Source: Gammaproteobacteria bacterium (GTDB taxonomy: Bacteria; Pseudomonadota; Gammaproteobacteria; Steroidobacterales; Steroidobacteraceae). Taken from it: a DNA stretch of 55,635 bases. Numbering within the stretch: the stretch's first letter is position 1; each line of letters starts with the position of its first letter. The position numbers and the translations under genes were made by a program. Where the stretch lies: the NCBI GenBank assembly GCA_005878835.1, contig VBMV01000066.1:1-55635 (forward strand), given 5' to 3'. Below are positions 9,197-17,270 of the stretch, piece after piece. Under the pieces are notes generated by a model, which saw nothing but the letters and a program-made list of their open reading frames with translations, had not been told where the DNA came from and did no database searches.

Positions 9197-9484
9197 ATGA
9201 CGAAGATCTATGTTGGCAACCTGCCATTTTCCGCTACTGACGCCGAGATCCGCGAGCTGTTCGCGGCGCACGGCACCGTCGAGTCGGTGAGCATCATCAC
9301 CGATCGCGACACCGGCCGGCCGCGCGGCTTCGGGTTCGTTGAGATGTCACGCGCCGATGCGTCGCGCGCCATCCAGAATCTCAACGGCAAGGAGCTGGGC
9401 GGGCGTCCGCTGCGGGTGAATGAGGCCCAGGAGCGCACCAGCGGCGGCGGCGGCAACCGCGGCGGCGCACCGAAGCGCTGGTAA
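9197..9484 (+). CDS. RRM-type RNA-binding protein
   Basis: 95 residues consisting of a single RNA recognition motif plus a short glycine-rich tail. RNP-2 is IYVGNL (residues 4-9) and RNP-1 is RGFGFVEM (~42-49). The tail (GGGGNRGGAPKRW) resembles the small bacterial Rbp/RRM proteins that bind single-stranded RNA and are often cold-induced. The start is the ATG at 9197, which follows CAGGAG; an upstream in-frame ATG has no family support. A strong terminator follows. Confidence 0.92.
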   Translation: MTKIYVGNLPFSATDAEIRELFAAHGTVESVSIITDRDTGRPRGFGFVEMSRADASRAIQNLNGKELGGRPLRVNEAQERTSGGGGNRGGAPKRW

Positions 9485-9498
9485 GCGTCAAGGCTGCC

Positions 9499-9547
9499 AA
9501 GGGCCGGTCGTGCGTGCCCGCGAGGGCGTCGGCGACCGGCCTTTCTC
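9499..9547 (+). terminator. Rho-independent terminator after the RRM gene
   Basis: GGCCGGTCG (9502-9510) pairs with CGACCGGCC (9533-9541), extended by AA/TT pairs and followed by TTTCTC. Inside is a nested GCCC-GCGA-GGGC hairpin with a GNRA loop. Confidence 0.8.
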
Positions 9548-9579
9548 ATTATGTGAAGAGCGAATCGGAGCAGTTTCTC

Positions 9580-9699
9580 ATGGGAAAAGGCGATCCAAGA
9601 ACCCGCCGCGGCAAGCTCTACCAGGGCTCGTTCGGCAAGTCGCGCCCCAAGGACCCGGCGAAGAGAAAGAAGAAAGCGGCCCAGGCCGCGAAACGCTGA
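9580..9699 (+). CDS. 30S ribosomal protein bTHX
   Basis: 39 residues, highly basic. The MGKGDPRTRRGKLYQGSFGK segment closely matches Thermus THX and the bacterial bTHX family, which binds in the head of the 30S subunit and stabilises 16S rRNA. GGAG lies 9 bases upstream of the ATG. The lysine-rich tail is longer than in Thermus (26 residues), as is usual in proteobacteria. It sits just behind the RRM gene's terminator, so it probably has its own promoter. Confidence 0.9.
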   Translation: MGKGDPRTRRGKLYQGSFGKSRPKDPAKRKKKAAQAAKR

Positions 9700-9770
9700 G
9701 CGCACAGCCGCGCGCGCGCCTGCGGCAGGCGCGGGCCGGCGCGGGCTCACTCCTGCCTACACGCGCTAGC

Positions 9771-10880
9771 CTAGGCGAACGGCGTGGTGGACGGGGCCGC
9801 CGACGGCCGCGTCTTGCGCTCCAGGCACTCACGGACGATCTCGAGCGCCGGGCGCTCGTTGGGCGGCAACTCCGCGGTGCTTGATTTCAAGGGCGTCGTG
9901 CGGCTGCCCCAGCGCACCAGGTGCGCGCAATAGCTCAGGCCGCCGCCGAACCCGGGCATCAGCAGCAGCGCTCCCGGGCGCACCCGCCGCTCCTCGAGCG
10001 CCTCGCACAGCGCGACCGGGACGGTGGCCGCCGACATGTTGCCGTAGCGCTGGATGTTCACGTACACCCGCTCCATCGGCACGTGCGCGCGCTTGGCGAC
10101 CGCCTCGATGATGCGCAGGTTCGCCTGGTGCGGCACCACCAGGTCCACGTCCTGGGGCCTGAAGCTCAGCCGCGCGAGCGTGTCCTCACAGGCACTGCTC
10201 ATGCCCTGCACGGCGCGCTTGAAGATCTCCTGCCCCTCGAATTGCCAGCGGGTGATGCCGTAGAGCACGCCGCGGTTGGCATAGCGCCCGCCCATGCCGT
10301 GCACGCGCAGGATCTCGCGCGCATCCCCGTAGCAGCCGAGCTTCTCGGCGAGCACGCCTTCCTCGCGCTCGCTGGCCTCCAGCACCACCGCCGCCGCGCC
10401 ATCGCCGAACAGCACCGCGACATCGCGGTCGCTCCAGTCCATGAAAGGTGAGATGAGCTCCGCGCCGATCACCAGGGCGTTGCGCACCACCTGGGTGCGG
10501 ATGAGCGCGGTGGCGGCCGACAGCCCGTAGAGAAAGCTGGTGCAGGCGGTGTTGATGTCGAAGGCCGCCGCGGCCGGCGCGCCGATGCGCACCTGGATGC
10601 CTGAGGCCATGTTCGGCACCTGGTCCTCGTGACTGCAGGTGCCGAACACGACGAGCTCGATGCTGCTGCCGGAGATTGCGGCGGCGGCGAGCGCGCGCGC
10701 CGCCGCGACGTACGCGAGCTCCTCCAGGCCGACGTGGGAAATGCGCCGCTCGCGGATGCCGGTGCGGCTGACGATCCAATCGTCGCTGGTGTCGAGCAGG
10801 CCCGAGAGATCGTGGTTGCTGAGCACCGCCGGCGGCAAGCACTTGCCCCAGCCGGTGATGGCCGCGTGGATCACAGTCAC
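9771..10880 (-). CDS. Beta-ketoacyl-ACP synthase III family protein
   Basis: 369 residues from a GTG start. The catalytic triad of the FabH family is present: Cys113 in NTACTSFLYG, His251 in PHQAN and Asn281 in GNMSAATVP. The family condenses acyl-CoA with malonyl-ACP. The C-terminus carries an extra ~35 residues beyond the usual GGGLSYCAHLVRW end, so it is longer than housekeeping FabH (about 320 residues). It is alone, not in a fab cluster, and follows a 2Fe-2S reductase by 71 bases. It may be a FabH paralogue with another acyl donor. The GTG at 10880 has GAGG 5 bases upstream; a second GTG at 10874 is possible. Confidence 0.85.
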   Translation of the reverse strand: MTVIHAAITGWGKCLPPAVLSNHDLSGLLDTSDDWIVSRTGIRERRISHVGLEELAYVAAARALAAAAISGSSIELVVFGTCSHEDQVPNMASGIQVRIGAPAAAAFDINTACTSFLYGLSAATALIRTQVVRNALVIGAELISPFMDWSDRDVAVLFGDGAAAVVLEASEREEGVLAEKLGCYGDAREILRVHGMGGRYANRGVLYGITRWQFEGQEIFKRAVQGMSSACEDTLARLSFRPQDVDLVVPHQANLRIIEAVAKRAHVPMERVYVNIQRYGNMSAATVPVALCEALEERRVRPGALLLMPGFGGGLSYCAHLVRWGSRTTPLKSSTAELPPNERPALEIVRECLERKTRPSAAPSTTPFA

Positions 10881-10951
10881 GCCCCCCTCATGCTTGAAAG
10901 AATAGCAGGCCGCGCGGCCATGCTGGCGTTCTACTGGATCGCCGATGAGGC

Positions 10952-12013
10952 CTACGCCGCCGCCGGCGGCGGCCTGGCGTCCGGTGCGTAGTCGAACGAG
11001 TCGAAGTACAGGCGCTGCGTGGACAATCCGTGCCGCGGGAAGTGTGTGCGCATCGCTTCGATCATCGCGGGCGGGCCGGCGGCGTACACCTCGAAGCGCG
11101 CAAGGTCCGGGTAGTCGGCGAGCAGGGCCTCGTGCACCCAGCCGGCGCGATGATGCGCGGCTTCGGCCGCGGAGGCCTCGGACAATACCGCGGTGAACTT
11201 GAGCTGCGGATGCCGCCGCACCCACTCCAGCACCAGCGCTTCCTCGTACACGTCCTGCGTGTGACGCGCGCCCCAGTAGAGGTGGAGGTCGCGCCGGATG
11301 CCCGTCTCGAGCATATGCCGCAGCATCGACTTCAGCGGCGCGAAGCCCGTACCGCCGGCCACCATGAGCACCGGGCCCAGGCCCTCGCGATAGCTGAACT
11401 GCCCGATGGGTCCCTCGATCCTCAGCAACGCGCCCGTGCCGAGGGAACCCACACCCGCGGCGGCCCCGAACAGCCGCTCGCTGAATCCTCCACCGTTGAC
11501 CCGCCGCACGTGCAGCTCCAGAGCCTCGCTGTCGTGCGGCGGGCTGGCGATGGAGAAGCTGCGGCGCCGGCCGTTCTCGAGCAGCACATCCAGGTATTGC
11601 CCGGGATGGAAGCGCAGGCGCTCCACCGCCGGCAGTCGCAGCCACAACTGCATCACGTCGGGCGCGAGCGGGGTCAGGCGCGCAATCCGGCACGGCAGCG
11701 TCTTGATCTCCACATCCGCGACGCTGGCGATGAGGCGCGCCCGCACGGTGAGGTCCGAGTCCGCGCGCGCCTGGCACAGGAGAATGTCGCCGCGGCCCAC
11801 TTCTTCGGCCGTGATGCCGAGCGGGGGGCCGTCAGGGTAGTGAATCGCGCCGGCCAGCAGTCGTGCCCGGCACGAGCCGCAGTGGCCGGACTTGCAACTG
11901 TGCGGCAGGTTGAGCCCGGCGCTGAGCGCGGCTTGCAGGATCGGCTGTCCCGGCGTGACGCGCAGCGTGCGCCCGTGCGGCTCGATGCGTACGCTGTGTT
12001 CTTCCGGGCTCAA
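10952..12013 (-). CDS. 2Fe-2S ferredoxin / FAD / NAD(P) reductase (CDP-6-deoxy-glucoseen reductase-like)
   Basis: 353 residues in three parts. An N-terminal plant-type ferredoxin has ligands in CKSGHCGSC (~40-48) and the last Cys in ILLCQA (~80). An FAD-binding barrel follows with RRSFSIASPP (~150). An NAD-binding domain contains GGTGFAPLKSM (~222) and ends with YAAGPPAMIEAM (~312). The family includes AscD/RfbI and oxygenase reductases (phenol hydroxylase type) and passes electrons from NAD(P)H through FAD to the 2Fe-2S centre. No oxygenase or sugar dehydratase is nearby, so the partner is unknown. It is upstream of the FabH-like gene on the same strand. Confidence 0.85.
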   Translation of the reverse strand: MSPEEHSVRIEPHGRTLRVTPGQPILQAALSAGLNLPHSCKSGHCGSCRARLLAGAIHYPDGPPLGITAEEVGRGDILLCQARADSDLTVRARLIASVADVEIKTLPCRIARLTPLAPDVMQLWLRLPAVERLRFHPGQYLDVLLENGRRRSFSIASPPHDSEALELHVRRVNGGGFSERLFGAAAGVGSLGTGALLRIEGPIGQFSYREGLGPVLMVAGGTGFAPLKSMLRHMLETGIRRDLHLYWGARHTQDVYEEALVLEWVRRHPQLKFTAVLSEASAAEAAHHRAGWVHEALLADYPDLARFEVYAAGPPAMIEAMRTHFPRHGLSTQRLYFDSFDYAPDARPPPAAA

Positions 12014-12106
12014 GTGTCGCGCTCCTCCTCATCCGATCGCACGGCCGCGCCGTCACGAGGAGGGACTAGACTAGACGCTTGAGGACGCGCAGGCCAAGGA
12101 GATGCC

Positions 12107-12541
12107 ATGTTCGTGAACCCCCCGGCGCAGGAGATCGCCCGGCTGCTGCGCGCCGCGCACACCATCGCGGTCGTGGGGCTCTCGGCCGATCGCGCCCGCC
12201 CGAGCCACGGCGTCGCGCATGCCCTGCAGCGCTTCGGCTACCGCATCATTCCCGTGACGCCCTCCGCGCAGATCATCCTGGGCGAGCCGGCGGTGCCCTC
12301 GCTGGATCAACTGCCGCAAGTACTGGGTGGCAGCGAGCGGGTCGACATCGTCGACGTGTTCCGCCGTCCCGAGCACGTCGCGCGAATCGTCAGCGACTGC
12401 ATTCGCCTCGAGCTCCCGGCGCTGTGGCTGCAGGAAGGTGTGGTCGACCAGGCAGCCGCCGAGCGGGCGGTGCAGGCCGGGATCTTCACGGTGATGGACC
12501 TGTGCATCTTCAAGGAGCGCGCGGCGCTGCGTGAGTGGTAA
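12107..12541 (+). CDS. CoA-binding protein, YccU family
   Basis: 144 residues forming a single CoA-binding Rossmann domain: TIAVVGLSADRARPS at ~19 carries the nucleotide loop, IIPVTPS follows at ~51, and DIVDVFRRPEH near 79 is a family hallmark. The fold matches the CoA-binding domain of succinyl-CoA synthetase, but the cellular role of YccU-type proteins is unclear. The ATG at 12107 is preceded by AAGGAGATGCC. It is divergent from the reductase gene. Confidence 0.85.
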   Translation: MFVNPPAQEIARLLRAAHTIAVVGLSADRARPSHGVAHALQRFGYRIIPVTPSAQIILGEPAVPSLDQLPQVLGGSERVDIVDVFRRPEHVARIVSDCIRLELPALWLQEGVVDQAAAERAVQAGIFTVMDLCIFKERAALREW

Positions 12542-12630
12542 GCGGCGCACGCGGCGCCGCTTGCGCGCCCGGTCCCCGGGCCGATCAGCGTGGTCCGCGC
12601 ACGCGGTGTTTTGCGTTATGCTCCGGCGTA

Positions 12631-13461
12631 ATGCGCATCGATTTCACGAAGATGCACGGGGTGGGCAACGATTTTGTCGTGTTCGATGCGCCCGCCGACC
12701 AGTCTGTGCTGCGGCCCGAGCTGCTGCGCAGTCTCGCGGATCGGCGCACCGGCATCGGCTTTGACCAGGCGCTGGTGCTGGAGCGGCCGCGGCGCGCCGC
12801 GGCGGCGGTGTTCTACCGGATTTTCAACTCCGACGGCGACGAGGTCGAGCAATGCGGCAACGGCGCGCGTTGCATTGCCGCGCTCCTGCACCAGCGCGGC
12901 GCCAGCAGCAACGGCGTGCTCACCCTCGACAGTCCTGCCGGGCTCGTGCGCGCGCGCATCGAGGCCGGGCATGAGGTATCGGTCGACATGGGCGTACCTG
13001 ACTTCGACCCCCGCTCACTGCCCTTCGCAGCCCCGCGCGAGGCGGACAGCTACCCGCTGGAGGTCGCCGGGCGCACCCTGGATATCGGCGCGGTCTCGAT
13101 AGGCAATCCGCACGCGCTCATCACCGTGGCCTCGGTCGAGGCGGCGCCGGTGGCGACGCTCGGACCGCAGATCGAGCGCCATCCGCGCTTCCCCAAACGC
13201 GTGAACGCGGGCTTTCTCGAGATCGTGGCGCGCGCTGAGGTGCGCCTGCGCGTGTACGAGCGCGGCGCCGGCGAGACTCCCGGCTGCGGCACCGGAGCCT
13301 GCGCGGCGGTCGCGGTGGGGCGCCGGCGCGGTCTGCTCGACGCGCAAGTGCGGGTGAGCGTGCGCGGCGGCGAGTTGCGCGTAAACTGGGCGGGTCCGGG
13401 GGAACACATCTGGCTGACCGGTCCCACAGAAATATCATTCGCAGGTCACGTCGAGGTCTAG
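12631..13461 (+). CDS. dapF: Diaminopimelate epimerase
   Basis: 276 residues. It interconverts LL- and meso-diaminopimelate for lysine and peptidoglycan synthesis. Both catalytic cysteines are visible: Cys75 in EQCGNGARC and Cys219 in PGCGTGAC. The N-terminal FTKMHGVGNDF motif is the family signature. The ATG at 12631 is chosen over the upstream open frame because it directly begins this motif. The DUF484 gene follows after 6 bases, the usual gammaproteobacterial order. Confidence 0.96.
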   Translation: MRIDFTKMHGVGNDFVVFDAPADQSVLRPELLRSLADRRTGIGFDQALVLERPRRAAAAVFYRIFNSDGDEVEQCGNGARCIAALLHQRGASSNGVLTLDSPAGLVRARIEAGHEVSVDMGVPDFDPRSLPFAAPREADSYPLEVAGRTLDIGAVSIGNPHALITVASVEAAPVATLGPQIERHPRFPKRVNAGFLEIVARAEVRLRVYERGAGETPGCGTGACAAVAVGRRRGLLDAQVRVSVRGGELRVNWAGPGEHIWLTGPTEISFAGHVEV

Positions 13462-13467
13462 AGCGCC

Positions 13468-14175
13468 ATGACTACACGAGAGGCTCGCGGACTTACCGCG
13501 GCAGAGACCGAAGAGGAGTCCATTGCGGCCTATCTGCAGCGCAATCCTGATTTCTTCGAGCGCCACCAGGCGGTGCTGGCACGGCTGAGGTTGCCGCACG
13601 CGCGCGGCGGCACGACCATCTCGCTGGTCGAGCGCCAGATCGCGGTGTTGCGCGAGAAGCAGGCGGCTGTGGAGAACAAGCTCGCCGAACTGGTGCGGGT
13701 GGCCCGCGCGAACGACGCCATCTCGGAGCGACTGCACCGCTTCACGCGCCGGCTCCTGGGCGCCGTGCCGCGTGAGCAGGCGGTGGCGCGCATCGAAGCG
13801 GGTCTGCGCGAGGACTTCGACGCCTTCCACGCGGCTCTGGTACTGATCGGGGAACCGTCCGCTCCCGCCGCGTCACCGCGCTTCGTGCGCACCGTGCCGG
13901 CCAGCGACCCGAGCCTCAAGTCCTTTGAATCGCTGTTCAGCAGCGGCAAGCCGCGCTGCGGCCAGGCGCGCGACTCGCAGCGCGAGTTCCTGTTCGGGCC
14001 CGAGGGGCTGGAGATGGCCTCGGTGGCGCTGGTGCCGCTCGGGGACAAGGGCTCGGTGGGCCTGCTCGCGCTCGGCAGCGCCGACCGCGACCGCTTTCAC
14101 CCCGCCATGAGCACCGAATTTCTCGCCCGCATGGCGGAGTTGATCGCCGCTTCGTTGAGCCCCACGCAGCGCTGA
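13468..14175 (+). CDS. DUF484 family protein
   Basis: 235 residues. The N-terminal segment AAYLQRNPDFFERH (~24-37) and SLVERQIAVLREKQ (~52-65) with a short coiled coil are the DUF484 hallmarks. The C-terminal half (~110-235) is a GAF-like domain (GLEMASVALVPLG, GSVGLLALGS). The function is unknown; it is nearly always found between dapF and xerC, as here. It probably belongs to the same transcript. Confidence 0.9.
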   Translation: MTTREARGLTAAETEEESIAAYLQRNPDFFERHQAVLARLRLPHARGGTTISLVERQIAVLREKQAAVENKLAELVRVARANDAISERLHRFTRRLLGAVPREQAVARIEAGLREDFDAFHAALVLIGEPSAPAASPRFVRTVPASDPSLKSFESLFSSGKPRCGQARDSQREFLFGPEGLEMASVALVPLGDKGSVGLLALGSADRDRFHPAMSTEFLARMAELIAASLSPTQR

Positions 14176-14194
14176 GGCCCCGGGCGCACGGATC

Positions 14195-15157
14195 ATGACT
14201 GCCGCGGCGCTCGAGTGGATCGCCCGATTCCGGCGTTACATGAGCTCCGAGCGGCGCCTGTCCGCGCACACCGATAGCAGCTACGCGCGCGATCTGGCGG
14301 CGCTGGTGAAGTTCTGTGATCGCTCGGGTCTTGGCGACTGGAGCGCGCTCGACACGCAGCACGTGCGCACTTTCGCCGCGCACTCTCACGCCGCGGGCCT
14401 TGCGCCGCGCAGCATCCAGCGCCGCCTGTCCGCGGTGCGCAGCTTCTACGAGTTCCTGCTGCGCGAAGCCCGCAATGGCGCAGCCGGCGCGAGCTCAGCG
14501 CCGGCCGCCGGCCGGCGGCGGCGCAGCGAGCGGGTCACGCGCAATCCCGCCCACGACGTGAGCGCTCCCAGGGCCGCGCGGCGCCTGCCGCAAACCCTCG
14601 ATGCGGACCAGATGGCGCGGCTTCTGCAGATCCCCGCCGGCGACGGGCTGAGCACGCGTGACCGGGCGATCATGGAGCTCTTGTATTCCTCGGGCCTGCG
14701 CCTGGGGGAGCTGGTGGGACTTGATGTCACGAGCCTGGATCTCAAGGATCGGATGGTGCAGGTGCTCGGCAAGGGTAGGAAGGCGCGCATCGTTCCGGTC
14801 GGGCGCGCCGCGGCGGAGGCGCTCAGGCTGTGGCTCAAGGCGCGGGCGGGTATGGCGAGGCAGCACGAGGCGGCGCTGTTCGTCGGCCGCTCGGGCGCTC
14901 GTCTGGGGCCGCGCGCCGTGCAGGCCCGCGTGGCCTACTGGGCGCGGCGCCAGGGTCTTGGGATGCACGTGCACCCGCACCTGTTCCGGCATTCGTTCGC
15001 GTCCCACCTGCTGGAATCCAGCGGCCAGTTGCGCGGCGTGCAGGAACTGCTGGGTCACGCCGATATCTCGACCACCCAGATCTACACTCATCTTGATTTC
15101 CAGCACCTCGCCCGCATCTACGACGCTACCCATCCGCGGGCGCGCCGGAAGGCCTGA
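14195..15157 (+). CDS. xerC: Tyrosine recombinase XerC
   Basis: 320 residues. It resolves chromosome dimers at dif together with XerD. The catalytic residues are Arg169 (SSGLRLGEL), Lys193 (GKGRKARIVP), His262 and Arg265 (PHLFRHSF), His288 (LGHADISTTQ) and the nucleophile Tyr297 (IYTHLDF). The N-terminal SAM-like domain covers 1-95. A low-complexity insertion of about 20 residues (Ala/Gly/Arg-rich, ~93-113) sits in the linker and is unusual. Position after DUF484 supports XerC over XerD or a phage integrase. Confidence 0.95.
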   Translation: MTAAALEWIARFRRYMSSERRLSAHTDSSYARDLAALVKFCDRSGLGDWSALDTQHVRTFAAHSHAAGLAPRSIQRRLSAVRSFYEFLLREARNGAAGASSAPAAGRRRRSERVTRNPAHDVSAPRAARRLPQTLDADQMARLLQIPAGDGLSTRDRAIMELLYSSGLRLGELVGLDVTSLDLKDRMVQVLGKGRKARIVPVGRAAAEALRLWLKARAGMARQHEAALFVGRSGARLGPRAVQARVAYWARRQGLGMHVHPHLFRHSFASHLLESSGQLRGVQELLGHADISTTQIYTHLDFQHLARIYDATHPRARRKA

Positions 15158-15228
15158 GCGGGGGCTGAAATCACGTACGCGAGATGCTGCGCTGCTCTCA
15201 CCGCCGGCGCGCAATGCTACACAAACCC

Positions 15229-15798
15229 ATGAGCGACAAGTCAGGCTTCAATCCTCACGGCACGACTATCCTCGGCGTGCGCCGTAACGGCATGCTGGCG
15301 CTGGGCGGCGATGGCCAGGTCACCCTCGGCAACACCGTCATGAAGGGCAACGCCCGCAAGGTGCGCCGGCTCGCCAACGACCGGGTGCTCGCCGGTTTTG
15401 CCGGCGGCACCGCCGATGCCTTCACGCTGTTCGAGCGCTTCGAAGGCAAGCTCGAGAAATACGGCAACCTCACGCGCGCTGCGATCGAGCTCGCCAAGGA
15501 CTGGCGCTCGGACCGCTACCTGCGGCGCCTGGAAGCGCTGCTGCTGGTGGGGGATCCGGACAAGCTGCTGGTGATCTCCGGCAACGGGGACGTGATCGAG
15601 CCCGATTACGACGTGGCCGCAATCGGCTCCGGCGGGCAGTTCGCGCTGGCCGCCGCACGCGCGCTGCTGGAGGGCTCCACTCTGGACGCGCGCAGCATCG
15701 TGGAGCGCGCGCTGAATATCGCCGCCGATATCTGCATCTACACCAACCGCAACGTGGCGATCGAGGAATTGAAACGCACCCAGGGCGCGGGGGCCTGA
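15229..15798 (+). CDS. hslV: ATP-dependent protease subunit HslV
   Basis: 189 residues from the chosen start. It is the proteolytic core of HslUV. The N-terminal nucleophile is the threonine in [12 protein letters not shown], exposed after removal of a propeptide of about 11 residues. The [14 protein letters not shown] and [16 protein letters not shown] motifs confirm the family. The exact start is uncertain: in-frame ATGs also exist at 15214 and 15184 and none has a good ribosome-binding site. The hslU gene follows after 5 bases. Confidence 0.93.
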   Translation: MSDKSGFNPHGTTILGVRRNGMLALGGDGQVTLGNTVMKGNARKVRRLANDRVLAGFAGGTADAFTLFERFEGKLEKYGNLTRAAIELAKDWRSDRYLRRLEALLLVGDPDKLLVISGNGDVIEPDYDVAAIGSGGQFALAAARALLEGSTLDARSIVERALNIAADICIYTNRNVAIEELKRTQGAGA

Positions 15799-15803
15799 GC
15801 ATC

Positions 15804-17156
15804 ATGTCATCCCTGACGCCCCGGCAGATCGTCCAGGAGCTCGATAAGCACATCGTGGGCCAGGATGCCGCCAAGCGCGCCGTGGCCATCGCGCTGCGCA
15901 ACCGCTGGCGCCGCATGCAGGTCGGCGAGCCCCTGCGGCAGGAAATCACGCCCAAGAACATTCTCATGATCGGCCCGACCGGCGTCGGCAAGACCGAGAT
16001 CGCGCGGCGTCTGGCGAAGCTCGCCAACGCGCCGTTCGTGAAGGTGGAGGCCACCAAGTTCACCGAGGTCGGTTATGTCGGCCGCGACGTCGACTCCATC
16101 GTCAAGGAGCTGGCGGACGTCGCCGTGAAAATCACCCGCGAGCAGGAGATGGCCAAGGTGCGCGAGCGGGCGCTGGACGCCGCCGAAGAGCGCGTGCTGG
16201 ACAGCCTGCTGCCCAAGGCGCGCATGATGGGCTTCTCCACCGACGAGCCCGCGCCGGCGCGCGACGGGGAGACACGCCAGAAATTCCGCAAGATGCTGCG
16301 TGAGCACGAGCTCGACGACCGCGAGATCGAGATCGAGCTGCGCGTCCTGCCGATGGGCGTGGAGATCATGGCGCCTCCGGGCATGGAGGAGATGCAGCAG
16401 CAGCTGCAGTCGATGTTCCAGAACCTGGGGGGCAACCGCACCCGCACCCGCAAGGTGAAGGTGCGCGAGGCCCTCAAACTCCTCACCGACGAGGAGGCCG
16501 GCAAGCTCATCAACGAGGACGAGCTCAAGATCCAGGCGCTCGCCAATGCCGAGCAGAACGGCATCGTGTTCATCGACGAGATCGACAAGGTGACGCGCCG
16601 CCAGGAGACCCTCGGCGCGGACGTCTCGCGCGAGGGCGTGCAGCGCGACCTGCTGCCGCTGGTCGAAGGCTCCACGGTGGCGACCAAGTACGGCCCGGTG
16701 AAGACCGACCACGTGCTGTTCATCGCCTCCGGCGCGTTCAGCCTCTCCAAACCCTCGGACCTGATCCCGGAACTGCAGGGCCGGTTGCCGATCCGCGTGG
16801 AGCTCGACTCGCTGAAGGTGGGGGACTTCGTGCGCATCCTCACCGAGCCGGATGCCTCGCTCACGACGCAGTACAAGGCGCTGATGGCGACCGAGGGCGT
16901 GCAGGTCGAGTTCAGGCCCGATGGCGTGCGGCGCATCGCCGAGATCGCGTTTCAGGTCAACGAGCGCACCGAGAACATCGGTGCGCGGCGCCTGCACACC
17001 GTCATGGAGCGCCTGCTGGAGACGGTCTCCTACGAGGCGGCGGAGCAGAACGGCAAGCCCGACGGCCGCAGCTCCGTGACCATCGACGCGAAGTACGTCG
17101 ACGATCACTTAGGCAAGCTGGTGCAGGACGAGGACCTGAGCCGCTACATCCTCTGA
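15804..17156 (+). CDS. hslU: ATP-dependent protease ATPase subunit HslU
   Basis: 450 residues. This AAA+ unfoldase feeds substrates to HslV. Walker A is GPTGVGKT (~56-63), the pore loop is GYVGRD (~90), Walker B is VFIDEIDK (~257), and the C-terminus ends EDLSRYIL, the tail that inserts into HslV. The intermediate (I) domain occupies ~110-235. The length is as expected. Starts at the ATG at 15804 behind hslV. Confidence 0.97.
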   Translation: MSSLTPRQIVQELDKHIVGQDAAKRAVAIALRNRWRRMQVGEPLRQEITPKNILMIGPTGVGKTEIARRLAKLANAPFVKVEATKFTEVGYVGRDVDSIVKELADVAVKITREQEMAKVRERALDAAEERVLDSLLPKARMMGFSTDEPAPARDGETRQKFRKMLREHELDDREIEIELRVLPMGVEIMAPPGMEEMQQQLQSMFQNLGGNRTRTRKVKVREALKLLTDEEAGKLINEDELKIQALANAEQNGIVFIDEIDKVTRRQETLGADVSREGVQRDLLPLVEGSTVATKYGPVKTDHVLFIASGAFSLSKPSDLIPELQGRLPIRVELDSLKVGDFVRILTEPDASLTTQYKALMATEGVQVEFRPDGVRRIAEIAFQVNERTENIGARRLHTVMERLLETVSYEAAEQNGKPDGRSSVTIDAKYVDDHLGKLVQDEDLSRYIL

Positions 17157-17186
17157 CCCAAGCCACGGATTGGGTCGAAGTCCCCA

Positions 17187-17214
17187 TTGACCTGCCACCG
17201 TGCGCGGGGATACT
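17187..17214 (+). promoter_or_regulatory. Predicted sigma-70 promoter for the beta-propeller gene
   Basis: TTGACC at 17187-17192, a 16-base spacer, then GATACT at 17209-17214. Just upstream is the small inverted repeat ACCCAA (17156-17161) / TTGGGT (17170-17175), which may end the hslVU transcript but lacks a T run. This makes the downstream gene a separate transcription unit. Confidence 0.45.
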
Positions 17215-17270
17215 GCGCGGGTCTGACAAAGGGAGCCTGTTAGAGCATCCGAACCCCCAAGGGAGGAAAC

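Noticed and set aside
14195-15157. XerC as an integrase of a mobile element
   Set aside because: Its position after dapF and DUF484 is the housekeeping location and it is 12 kb from the tRNA-linked module.
17156-17175. Small ACCCAA/TTGGGT hairpin after hslU as a terminator
   Set aside because: Only 6 bp and no T run, so not scored as a terminator.
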